Source: DASSHC01 sp035693105
GTDB taxonomy: Bacteria > Chloroflexota > Chloroflexia > Thermomicrobiales > Thermomicrobiaceae
Length of the DNA: 8,082 nt
NCBI GenBank assembly: GCA_035693105.1
Contig: DASSHC010000158.1
Location: forward strand, 1-8,082
Direction of reading: 5' to 3'
Shown piece after piece: positions 1 through 5,681 of this stretch. Below the pieces are notes generated by a model. It was not told the DNA's origin. It did no database searches and was given only the letters and a program-made list of their open reading frames with translations. Made by a program: the position numbers and the translations under genes. Position 1 is the first letter of the stretch, and every line of letters starts with the position of its first letter.

Positions 1-1
1 C

Positions 2-1234
2 GACGCGCTGCACAAGCGCGTGCGCCGCCAGCACCTCCAGGCCTACCGCACCGGCGACCACTGGTTCGTAGTGTTGGAGAACCTCCCCAAGGCTCCCGAG
101 GATGAGTCGCCGCTGCTGGCGCGCGCCGAGGAGCCGCCCGCGCCGGCCAACGAGCAGCCGTCCGGGTCGTCCAATGGCTACCACCGCGACGATACCGGCG
201 CGCCCGGCGCGTCCCCCGCCACCGAGGAGCCGCAGCCGGCATCACCGGCGGCCGAGACGGCGGTTCTCGAGCCGACCGCGTCGGCGGAGGCGGAAGCACC
301 GCCCGCGGCAGAGTCCGTGACCGCAGCGCAGCCCGAAGAGACGGCAGCCCAGGGGACCGCCTTCGAGGAGCCGCCAGCGGCTCAAGAACAGCCCGCCAGC
401 GAAGCACCGGTAGCGGAGGCCGCCGTGCCCGAGGAGCAGGCCGCTGCCGAGGGACAACTCGCGCCCGAAGAGCGGCTCGCGACCCAGGAACGGCCGGCCG
501 AGGAAGAGCAGGCCGGGGTCGCCGAACAATCTGTGGCCGAGGACGAAGCGGTCGCGGTGGCGACTGAGCAGACCGCGGCCGGCGAGGAGCAGGATCAGGA
601 GCAGGAGTTGGTGGCGGTCGGGGTTGTGGCCGTGGCACACGAGCAGTTCGCCGCGGCCGGCGAGGCGCCGGCCGGGGGCGCGGCTGCTGGCGAAGCGCCT
701 TCCAGGAGCGCCGCGGCCGAGGCCCCGGCGCGCGAGGCGGCCGGTGAGACCGAGGCCACGGAAGAGCCAGCCGCCGGGCCGGAGCCCGCGCCAGAAGCTG
801 AAGCCGCCACACCGGTCTCCAGTCACCAGCTCTTCGACGCGCTCTCCGCGGGGGGGCCGGCGGAGGCGGAAGTGCTGCAGCAGCTCCGCGCCGAGATCGC
901 CTTTCTGCGCCAGCAGATGCGTGAGAAGGATCGCCAGATCGCGGCCTGGATCACCGAGAGCCGGCGCAAGGATCTCAGCGTGACGCGCCTGGAGAACCGG
1001 CTGCGCGTCGTGCCGGGGGAGAGGGGCCGCGCACGCACCGAAACCGAGCTGTCGAACGCCTCGACCTCCGACCTACTGGCGGCCCGCGAGCAACTAATGG
1101 CGCCGCTGGCCGAGCGTCTCTACCAGCTCGAGGATCGGCTCGGCCGGCTGGAAGCGCGCCGGACCGCGCGGCAGCCCACTCCCTGGTATCGCCGCCTGAT
1201 CGGCTCCGGCAGCGACCCGCAAAACGTCACTTGA
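2..1234 (+). CDS. HTH/coiled-coil protein with Ala/Glu/Pro-rich linker (5' partial)
   Basis: The frame is open from the first base of the window, so the gene starts upstream; the GTG at 20 is probably internal. The first residues (DALHKRVRRQHLQAY, then a WFVVLENLP strand) resemble the recognition helix and wing of MerR/excisionase-like HTH domains in which a helix is followed by 'xWFV'. About 240 residues of Ala/Glu/Pro/Gln-rich low-complexity sequence follow (bases about 100-820). Next come a coiled coil (bases about 865-1010, LRAEIAFLRQQMREKDRQI) and a second short helix (ERLYQLEDRLGRLEAR). The protein ends with a basic aromatic tail (PWYRRLIG). I recall this layout from Chloroflexota proteins of unknown role. 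DNA binding is inferred from the HTH remnant; the linker may act as a flexible spacer. No catalytic motif is visible. The 3' end overlaps the convergent gene by 8 bases. The coding call is firm; the function is unknown. Confidence 0.8.
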   Translation, partial: DALHKRVRRQHLQAYRTGDHWFVVLENLPKAPEDESPLLARAEEPPAPANEQPSGSSNGYHRDDTGAPGASPATEEPQPASPAAETAVLEPTASAEAEAPPAAESVTAAQPEETAAQGTAFEEPPAAQEQPASEAPVAEAAVPEEQAAAEGQLAPEERLATQERPAEEEQAGVAEQSVAEDEAVAVATEQTAAGEEQDQEQELVAVGVVAVAHEQFAAAGEAPAGGAAAGEAPSRSAAAEAPAREAAGETEATEEPAAGPEPAPEAEAATPVSSHQLFDALSAGGPAEAEVLQQLRAEIAFLRQQMREKDRQIAAWITESRRKDLSVTRLENRLRVVPGERGRARTETELSNASTSDLLAAREQLMAPLAERLYQLEDRLGRLEARRTARQPTPWYRRLIGSGSDPQNVT

Positions 1235-1436
1235 GCAGGAGCCAGTGACTGAGGATCTCCCAGCTATGGGCGACGACCGAGGTCATGCCAAAGATGAAGA
1301 AGATGAAGCTGCCAGCCACGATGACCAGCGCCGCGACGGCGAGACAGCTGCAGCAGAACTGCAGGCAGCCCTCGCGGGCGCGCTCCCCCCGCCCCGGGAT
1401 CGTGACCGGCTCATTCCACTCGCCGCGCACCGCCAC
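1227..1436 (-). CDS. small Cys-rich single-pass membrane protein (69 aa)
   Basis: This 69-residue protein has a polar N-terminus (residues 1-23), a cysteine cluster (C24, C28, C29, C31; GCLQFCCSCL) and one hydrophobic segment at about 31-53 (AVAALVIVAGSFIFFIFG). A short tail ends in HWLLLK. It starts at a GTG three bases after the thiI stop codon on the same strand, so it is probably co-transcribed and perhaps translationally coupled with thiI. No clean Shine-Dalgarno sequence is visible, and a second GTG six bases downstream is also possible. The stop codon overlaps the 3' end of the convergent HTH gene. I do not recognise the family. The juxtamembrane cysteines could bind metal, be acylated or form disulfides; nothing in the sequence decides between these. 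The reading frame is probably real because of its clear membrane segment and operon position. Confidence 0.6.
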   Translation of the reverse strand: MAVRGEWNEPVTIPGRGERAREGCLQFCCSCLAVAALVIVAGSFIFFIFGMTSVVAHSWEILSHWLLLK

Positions 1437-1439
1437 CCG

Positions 1440-2681
1440 CTACGCCACTCCCAACGCGGCGGTGGGGCCGGACAGAACCTGAGCCACGTTCCAGTCGCGC
1501 AGATCGCCGTCGAGCGTCACCCGGCGTTCCAGGGCCAGCCGCACCAGCTCCTGTGGGTCGAACCCCGCTTCGGCCCTGGTCGCCTGGGCGGGGGTGGCGT
1601 GGGTGGCCGGATGACGCGGCACGAAGACGGTGCAGCAATCGTCGTCGGGGGTGCGTGAGATCGCCTCGGTGCCGAGCGCGCGCGCCTGCGCCAGGATCTC
1701 CTCCTTATCCAGCCCGATCAGCGGGCGCAGGACGGTGAGATCGACCGCCGCCTCGATCGCCTGGATGTTCGGCAGCGTCTGGGAGGCGACCTGTCCCAGG
1801 CTCTCGCCGGTGATCACCGCGCCGGCGCGCTCCTCGCACGCGATCGCCTCGGCCACCCGCAGCATCAGCCGCCGGTAGAGCACCACCCGCAGCTCGGGCG
1901 GCGCCGTCAGCGCGATGACGCGCTGCAGCTCGCCGATCGGCACGAAGATCAGCTTGAGGCCGGGCTGATGCTGGCCGAGGTGCTGGGCCAGCTCGATGAC
2001 CTTCTCGATCGAGGTCGAGCGCACGAAGGGGTAGGCGTGGCAGTGGACCAGGGTCAGTTCGCAGCCGCGCTTGAGCATTCGGTAGGCCGCGACCGGCGAG
2101 TCGTAGCCGCCGGAGATCAGGGCGACGACGCGCCCGCTGGCGCCCACCGGCAACCCGCCCGGGCCGCGCAGCACCGCCGAGTTGACGTAGGCGTCCTCGT
2201 GCAACAGCTCGATCTGGTAGCTGCGGTCGGGGTCGCGCAGGCGCACCGGCGCGCCGGTCAGATCCTGGATGAAGCCGCCGATCTCGCGTTCAATCTCCGG
2301 CGAGGTCAGCGGGTACGACTTGTCCGAGCGCTTGACCCGCACGCGGAAGCTCCCCGCCGGCGGCCCCTCAACGCCGATCAGCGCGGCGAGGCCCTGCTCG
2401 ATCGCCGCCAGCTCGCGGCCCGTCTGCAGCGTCACTGAGAAGTTCTCGATGCCGAAGACCTGGGCGACCCGCTCGCGCACGGTTGGCCAATCGGCCAGGT
2501 CGTGCAGCTCGATCAGGATGCGCCCGCTGCGGATCTTGAGGGCGCGATAGCGCGCCCCGCGCAGCGCGTGCGCCAGGTTGCCGGTCAGCACGCGCATGAA
2601 GTGGCGCCGGTTGCGCCCCTTGAGGGCCACCTCATGGACGCGGGCGATCACGACTGGCCGGATGGGGCTCGGCTGACCCAC
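1440..2681 (-). CDS. thiI: tRNA 4-thiouridine synthetase ThiI (no rhodanese domain)
   Basis: ThiI adenylates U8 of tRNA and replaces its oxygen with sulfur to make 4-thiouridine; in some bacteria it also supplies sulfur for the thiazole of thiamine. The 413-residue protein has the expected order: an N-terminal ferredoxin-like region (with ALKGRNRRHF at 19-28), a THUMP domain at about 76-172 and a PP-loop ATP-pyrophosphatase domain with SGGYDS at 190-195. It also has VITGESLGQVASQTLPN at 289-305 and DDDCCTVFVPRHP at 346-358. The CC pair (349-350) lies where family members carry the conserved cysteine. The length fits the short form; the rhodanese domain of the E. coli enzyme is absent, so sulfur delivery is likely to come from a separate cysteine desulfurase. 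Translation starts at a GTG with GGAGAGG eight bases upstream. A small membrane-protein gene follows after three bases. Confidence 0.95.
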   Translation of the reverse strand: MGQPSPIRPVVIARVHEVALKGRNRRHFMRVLTGNLAHALRGARYRALKIRSGRILIELHDLADWPTVRERVAQVFGIENFSVTLQTGRELAAIEQGLAALIGVEGPPAGSFRVRVKRSDKSYPLTSPEIEREIGGFIQDLTGAPVRLRDPDRSYQIELLHEDAYVNSAVLRGPGGLPVGASGRVVALISGGYDSPVAAYRMLKRGCELTLVHCHAYPFVRSTSIEKVIELAQHLGQHQPGLKLIFVPIGELQRVIALTAPPELRVVLYRRLMLRVAEAIACEERAGAVITGESLGQVASQTLPNIQAIEAAVDLTVLRPLIGLDKEEILAQARALGTEAISRTPDDDCCTVFVPRHPATHATPAQATRAEAGFDPQELVRLALERRVTLDGDLRDWNVAQVLSGPTAALGVA

Positions 2682-2689
2682 CGGGGAAT

Positions 2690-2696
2690 CCTCTCC
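2690..2696 (-). promoter_or_regulatory. ribosome binding site of thiI
   Basis: GGAGAGG on the minus strand, eight bases before the GTG at 2681. It supports this GTG as the thiI start; no ATG lies nearby in frame. Confidence 0.75.
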
Positions 2697-2699
2697 GGG

Positions 2700-2731
2700 C
2701 GCTGTGCGCTGTGCGCTGAGCGCTGAGCGCT
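2700..2731. repeat. heptamer tandem repeat in the thiI leader
   Basis: About 4.6 units of a 7-base repeat: CGCTGTG twice, then CGCTGAG twice, then CGCT. Neighbouring pairs are identical and the two pairs differ by one base, which suggests duplication in steps. It lies just upstream of the thiI ribosome binding site, inside the presumed leader RNA. It is not coding on either strand as far as I can see. It may vary in copy number by slippage, but whether it affects expression is unknown. Confidence 0.85.
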
Positions 2732-2788
2732 ACGGCGGCTGGTAGTGGCACACGACCGCGCCCAACACCGCGGCGCGGCTCAGTGCCT

Positions 2789-2816
2789 AGTCTACCATCG
2801 GCTGCGGGGAGGTCGA
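2789..2816 (-). promoter_or_regulatory. possible sigma-70-type promoter for thiI
   Basis: On the minus strand TCGACC (-35, 4 of 6 to TTGACA) and TAGACT (-10, 4 of 6 to TATAAT) are separated by 16 bases. This would give a leader of roughly 100 bases that includes the heptamer repeat. Such partial matches also occur by chance, so this is only a candidate. Confidence 0.25.
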
Positions 2817-2873
2817 TCACCCGACGCCCGAGGTGGGGAGGTGGCTGAAGTTGAGGGTTGACTGCCGCGTGGG

Positions 2874-2993
2874 GACGGATCCTTCGACTTCGCTCAGAAT
2901 GACAGGGTGAGGGAGGGGCTGCCGACTACGACATGTCGTCGTCATTCGCCCCATGTTTACCCTGTCATCCCGAGCGTAGTCGAGGGATCCGTC
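2874..2993. repeat. 120-bp long palindrome (REP/BIME-like or small MITE-like element)
   Basis: The outer arms, 2874-2908 and 2959-2993, are 35 bases each and inverted, with 31 of 35 positions complementary. The left arm contains GGATCCTTCGACTTCGCTC and ATGACAGGGT; the right arm gives the same with four substitutions. A perfect 12-base palindrome (ACGACATGTCGT, 2928-2939) sits exactly at the same centre of symmetry (2933.5). Further paired blocks lie between (2915-2919 with 2948-2952, and 2924-2926 with 2941-2943). The whole unit could therefore fold into one long cruciform or RNA hairpin. I recall that a closely similar motif (TCATCCTGAGC...CGAAGGATC) is dispersed between genes in many bacterial genomes, including Chloroflexota. 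No convincing target-site duplication is visible. It lies between selW and thiI, both on the minus strand, and could act as a transcript end or stabiliser. Confidence 0.85.
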
Positions 2994-3018
2994 GTGGAGC
3001 GGCACCGCGTGATGTCGC

Positions 3019-3038
3019 TGGGCGACGCCGTTCGCCCA
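3019..3038. terminator. hairpin downstream of selW, weak terminator candidate
   Basis: A perfect 7-base stem (TGGGCGA / TCGCCCA) encloses a 6-base loop, 54 bases past the selW stop codon on the minus strand. A second, weaker hairpin (TCCCT / AGGGA, 3046-3062) lies between it and the gene. Neither is followed by a T tract in the selW direction, so intrinsic termination is uncertain; they may only stabilise the 3' end. Confidence 0.3.
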
Positions 3039-3091
3039 CGCCGAATCCCTGCCCCGGAGGGAAAAGGGTGTCAGTGCGTGCGGGCGTCGCG

Positions 3092-3352
3092 CTAGCCCTC
3101 GGCGGTCTCGGCGCCGACGGCCTCGGCGACCAGCCGGTCCAGCTCCTGGTCGCCCGGGAAGCGATCGGTCTCCATTTTCGAGAAGATGCGCTTGCCGTCG
3201 ACGGTCACCTCAAAGAGGCCCCCACTCGACGGCTTGAGCGTGACACTGGCGAAGTAGTCCTGATAGGGCTTGAGGATGGCGGCCATCGCACCGATGGCCT
3301 TCTCGACGTAGCCTCACGAGGTGCAGTATTCGAGGACAAGCGTATGGTCCAT
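3092..3352 (-). CDS. SelW/Rdx-family selenoprotein with in-frame TGA (CxxU)
   Basis: Read with the TGA at 3314-3316 as selenocysteine, this gene encodes 86 residues beginning MDHTLVLEYCTSUGY. The CxxU motif (C10, U13) lies after the first beta strand, as in SelW/SelT/SelH (Rdx, thioredoxin-like) proteins, where it forms the redox-active pair. The rest fits the family: a helix (about 14-34), then LKPSSGGLFEVTVDGKRIFSK (about 39-59) and RFPGDQEL. The ATG has AGGAGG four bases upstream. A hairpin typical of a bacterial SECIS follows the TGA. Starting instead at the ATG at 3286 would give 64 residues lacking the active site and the first strand. A cytosolic thiol-redox role is inferred from the family; the substrate is unknown. 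Alternatives are a premature stop or a sequencing error in a Cys codon (TGC to TGA). selA/B/C/D lie outside this window, so use of Sec is not proven. It is divergent from the aspartate kinase gene. Confidence 0.82.
3282..3298 (-). promoter_or_regulatory. candidate bacterial SECIS hairpin after the selW TGA
   Basis: In the selW transcript a perfect 6-base stem (GCCATC / GATGGC) closes a 5-base loop, GGUGC. The loop begins 21 bases after the UGA. As I recall the bacterial SECIS consensus, the loop is small, lies roughly 16-37 bases from the UGA and has a G in its first two bases; all three hold here. SelB binding to this hairpin would direct Sec-tRNA to the UGA. The stem also encodes amino acids (AIGAMA), so its pairing could partly be chance. 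Confidence 0.65.
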
Positions 3353-3356
3353 GAAG

Positions 3357-3362
3357 CCTCCT
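3357..3362 (-). promoter_or_regulatory. ribosome binding site of the selenoprotein gene
   Basis: A perfect AGGAGG on the minus strand, four bases before the ATG at 3352. It fixes the start upstream of the in-frame TGA. No comparable signal stands before the internal ATG at 3286, so the longer protein is the translated form. Confidence 0.75.
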
Positions 3363-3509
3363 GTCTCACATCAGGTCCGGCGCTCCCCGTTTGGTCGCAC
3401 CTGTTGTGCCAGAACAGCCGCCGCGGCACTCTTGTTCCCGCCCCCAGCGTTTTCGGTATGCTTGGCTGCCTTGCCTGGGGATCGAGCCGGTGAACGCGCG
3501 AGGAGCGGT

Positions 3510-4913
3510 ATGCTGCGGGTGATGAAGTTCGGTGGCACGTCGGTGGGGAGCGCGGCGGCCATCGCGCAAACGGTGGCTATCCTGGCCGCGGCCGAAGGCC
3601 CGGTGGTCGGCGTGGTCTCGGCCCTGAGCGGCGTGACCAACGAGCTGCTGGCGGCCGCGGAAGCGGCAGCGTCCGGCGATGCGGCACGGGGCGCCGAGCT
3701 GCGCGAGGCGCTGCTGGGACGCCACCTGCCGGCGCTGGCCGAACTCGTGCAGGATCCGGCGCGTCGCCTGGCCGCCGCCGAGGCGATCGCGGCCCATGTC
3801 GAGCGCTGCGGGCGGCTGGTCGACTCGGTCGCCGTGCTGCGCGACCTCTCGGCGCGGGTGCAGGACTCGATCGTGGCCTTCGGTGAGCGCCTGAGCAGCC
3901 TGGTCGTAGCGGCGGCGCTGGAGGATCGCGGCACCCCGGCCGCGGCCATCGACGCCGAGCGGCTGATCCTGACCGACGGCGTCTTCGGCGGCGCCAGCCC
4001 GCTGCCCTGCGAGACGCGCCAGCGCACACAGGCAACCCTGTCGCCGCTCTTGGAGCGCGGCGTGCTGCCGGTCGTCACCGGCTTCTTCGGCGCCGATGCC
4101 TCCGGGGCGACGACCACGCTGGGGCGCGGCGGCTCCGACTACGCGGCCACGATCCTCGGCGCGGCGCTGGAGGCCGGCGAGGTCTGTATCTGGACCGACG
4201 TCGACGGCGTGATGACCGCCGACCCGCGGCTGGTGCCCGAGGCGCGCACGCTCCCGGCCATCTCCGTCAACGAGGCGACCGAGTTGGCCTACTTCGGCGC
4301 CAAGGTGATCCACCCGCGCACCATGCAGCCGGCGGCCGAGGCCGGCATCCCGGTCTGGATCAAGAACACCTTCAACCCCGGCTGCCCCGGCACGCGCATC
4401 GGGCCGGAGTCGAGCGAGCTGGGCTCGGTCAAGGCGATCACCGCCATCCCGCACGTGAGCGTGGTGACGGTCGAGGGGAGCGGCTTCCTGGGCGTGGCCA
4501 GCGTCACCGGGCGCATCTTCTCGGCGGTCGGGCGGGCCGAGATCAACGTCTACATGATCTCGCAGGCCTCGTCGCAGCACTCGCTCAGCTTCGTGGTGCC
4601 CGGCGCGGACGGGCCGGAGGCGGTGCGCCTGCTCGAAGTGGAGTTCGAGTTCGACCTGCTGCGCGGGCGGCTGCTGCGCGTCTGGGAGGATCCCGGCATG
4701 GCGGCGGTGGCGGTGGTCGGCGCCGGGATGCGCGGCACGCCGGGCGTGGCCGGGCGGGTTTTTCAGACGCTGGGCCGCGAGGGGATCAACATCGTCACCA
4801 TCGCGCAGGGCTCCTCGGAGCTGAATATCTCCTGCGTGATCGCGGCGGCCGAGGTGGCGCGGGCCGTGCCGGCGCTGCACGCGGCCTTCGGGCTGGGGTT
4901 GGGCGCGCCCTAG
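3510..4913 (+). CDS. lysC: aspartate kinase, monofunctional, two ACT domains
   Basis: This enzyme phosphorylates L-aspartate with ATP to 4-phospho-L-aspartate, the first step towards lysine, threonine, methionine and diaminopimelate. The 467-residue protein has KFGGTSVG at 6-13, GRGGSDY at 205-211, WTDVDGVMTADPR from 228 and KVIHPRTMQP at the end of the kinase domain. Two ACT domains follow (about 315-385, with GVASVTGRIFSAVGRAEINV, and about 397-460, with GVAGRVFQTLGREGINI); these usually bind a feedback inhibitor. The length and inserted helical region match the single-chain LysC/ThrA type rather than the shorter alpha/beta type. There is no homoserine dehydrogenase domain. The ATG at 3510 is preceded by AGGAG; the open frame continues upstream to 3321 but overlaps selW, so that part is rejected. 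The gene symbol is given by function and the inhibitor cannot be read from sequence. It ends convergently with the next gene. Confidence 0.93.
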   Translation: MLRVMKFGGTSVGSAAAIAQTVAILAAAEGPVVGVVSALSGVTNELLAAAEAAASGDAARGAELREALLGRHLPALAELVQDPARRLAAAEAIAAHVERCGRLVDSVAVLRDLSARVQDSIVAFGERLSSLVVAAALEDRGTPAAAIDAERLILTDGVFGGASPLPCETRQRTQATLSPLLERGVLPVVTGFFGADASGATTTLGRGGSDYAATILGAALEAGEVCIWTDVDGVMTADPRLVPEARTLPAISVNEATELAYFGAKVIHPRTMQPAAEAGIPVWIKNTFNPGCPGTRIGPESSELGSVKAITAIPHVSVVTVEGSGFLGVASVTGRIFSAVGRAEINVYMISQASSQHSLSFVVPGADGPEAVRLLEVEFEFDLLRGRLLRVWEDPGMAAVAVVGAGMRGTPGVAGRVFQTLGREGINIVTIAQGSSELNISCVIAAAEVARAVPALHAAFGLGLGAP

Positions 4914-5248
4914 CTCTCCGGCGGGCCGGAGTCGCGCGTGCGGCGCACGGCGGTGGTATCCACTCGCCGCACGGCGCCCCCCGAGCGGCCACGGTAGGCT
5001 GGCGGGCGGAAGGTGCGCGCCTCGGTCTGGGTGTGAGCACGGCCGCGGGAGGGGCGCACCGTGGCGGCCCAGTCGCGCGACGGCGCCGGCAGCACGTCGG
5101 TCGGCTGGGTGTCCTCCGGCTCGGGCGCGGCGGGCGGCGGCGCCGCTGAGCGGCGGCCGAGCGAGCGCAGCGCCGAGACGCAGAGGATGACGATCAGAAT
5201 CGGTAGGATGATGAAGGCCGCGATAAAGCCGAGATCACCCAGGTGCAT
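4910..5248 (-). CDS. hypothetical single-pass membrane protein with Pro/Arg-rich tail
   Basis: This 112-residue protein has an N-terminal hydrophobic segment at about 7-27 (LGFIAAFIILPILIVILCV) followed by LRSLGRR. The positive charges after the segment suggest that the C-terminus is cytoplasmic. The remaining 80 residues are rich in Pro, Ala and Arg and look disordered (APPPAAPEPEDTQPTD, then RGRSGGAVRRVDTTAVRRTRD). The ATG is preceded by AAGGGA about eight bases upstream. The stop overlaps the aspartate kinase stop on the other strand in a shared CTAG. It is transcribed divergently from the small membrane-protein gene at 5366. I do not recognise the family and propose no function. The clear membrane segment and neat fit between neighbours support a real gene. 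Confidence 0.6.
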   Translation of the reverse strand: MHLGDLGFIAAFIILPILIVILCVSALRSLGRRSAAPPPAAPEPEDTQPTDVLPAPSRDWAATVRPSRGRAHTQTEARTFRPPAYRGRSGGAVRRVDTTAVRRTRDSGPPES

Positions 5249-5365
5249 CGGCGGTCCCTTCGCATGCGAGGCCGGGCTCCCCGGCCGGTCGACGAGGTGC
5301 TGCGTGCTAAGGATACTCGTTGTGCCCAGCCGCTGCCCGGACTACCGCGCCGAGGGACGCCGCCC

Positions 5366-5545
5366 GTGGTGATCGTCTGGATCGTCGCGGTGCTGCTGGC
5401 CGCGCTGCTCCTGTCGCTCGGCGTGGAACGGCTGCTGCGGGCGCTCGGCGTCGAACGCCAGGCGCCGGACGAGGCGACCGGCGGCCTGCGCGACGTGCTG
5501 GAGAAGATCGCCCGCCACGCCGAAGAGCATCGCCGGCGCGATTAG
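5366..5545 (+). CDS. hypothetical small membrane protein (59 aa)
   Basis: From the GTG at 5366 this encodes 59 residues. A hydrophobic segment occupies about residues 1-20 (VIVWIVAVLLAALLLSLGV), followed by an amphipathic, charged helical part ending LRDVLEKIARHAEEHRRRD. GAGGG lies nine bases before the GTG. The frame is open further upstream (to 5243), but that stretch is Arg/Pro-rich, overlaps the start of the divergent gene and has no family-like sequence, so the shorter form is preferred; a GTG at 5369 is a further option. The family is not recognised. It stands 137 bases before the ABC exporter operon on the same strand, and whether it is co-transcribed is unclear. Confidence 0.55.
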   Translation: MVIVWIVAVLLAALLLSLGVERLLRALGVERQAPDEATGGLRDVLEKIARHAEEHRRRD

Positions 5546-5595
5546 CGCTCCATACCACCAACTCGCCGGTCCAACCTGTCCGAAGGTGCAGGTGT

Positions 5596-5623
5596 GGCCG
5601 GTTCGGCCGGACGATGCCATCGT
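5596..5623. promoter_or_regulatory. pair of inverted repeats upstream of the ABC exporter operon
   Basis: Two adjacent symmetrical elements lie 58-86 bases before the exporter start: GGCCG-GTT-CGGCC (5596-5608) and ACGATG-C-CATCGT (5611-5623). The second is a perfect 6-1-6 inverted repeat of the size of an operator for a dimeric regulator. DrrAB-type exporters are often controlled by TetR- or MarR-family repressors, but no regulator gene is present in the window. A role as operator is inference; the first element could instead be a weak hairpin behind the 5366-5545 gene. Confidence 0.3.
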
Positions 5624-5681
5624 GCCGCGATCCATTTAGAGTGGGAATCGTGACGCCGAGCGCTGCGACGGAAGGAGCAAG

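Noticed and set aside
242..826. 194-codon minus-strand frame inside the HTH/coiled-coil gene
   Set aside because: Gly/Arg/Leu-rich complement of the low-complexity linker; no start signal or motif.
2682..2788. TPP riboswitch in the thiI leader
   Set aside because: The conserved CTGAGA and CTGATC-type elements of the THI box are not present; only the heptamer repeat and GC-rich sequence are seen.
2862..3005. Target-site duplication flanking the long palindrome
   Set aside because: Only GTGG-like similarity of about four bases flanks the arms, too short to be distinguished from chance.
3092..3286. A 64-residue protein starting at the ATG at 3286
   Set aside because: It would lack the first strand and the CxxU active site of its family and has no ribosome binding site; the start at 3352 with AGGAGG explains the sequence better.
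3432..3462. Promoter TTGTTC / TATGCT for aspartate kinase
   Set aside because: The spacing is 19 bases and both hexamers match only partly, so it is not distinguishable from chance.
3321..3509. N-terminal extension of aspartate kinase
   Set aside because: The open frame overlaps the start of the divergent selenoprotein gene, has no family-like sequence, and AGGAG stands before the ATG at 3510.
3366..4880. 504-codon open frame antisense to the aspartate kinase gene
   Set aside because: It is opposite a clearly identified enzyme; its translation is Arg/Gly/His/Ala-rich with no domain, as expected from GC-rich antisense frames.
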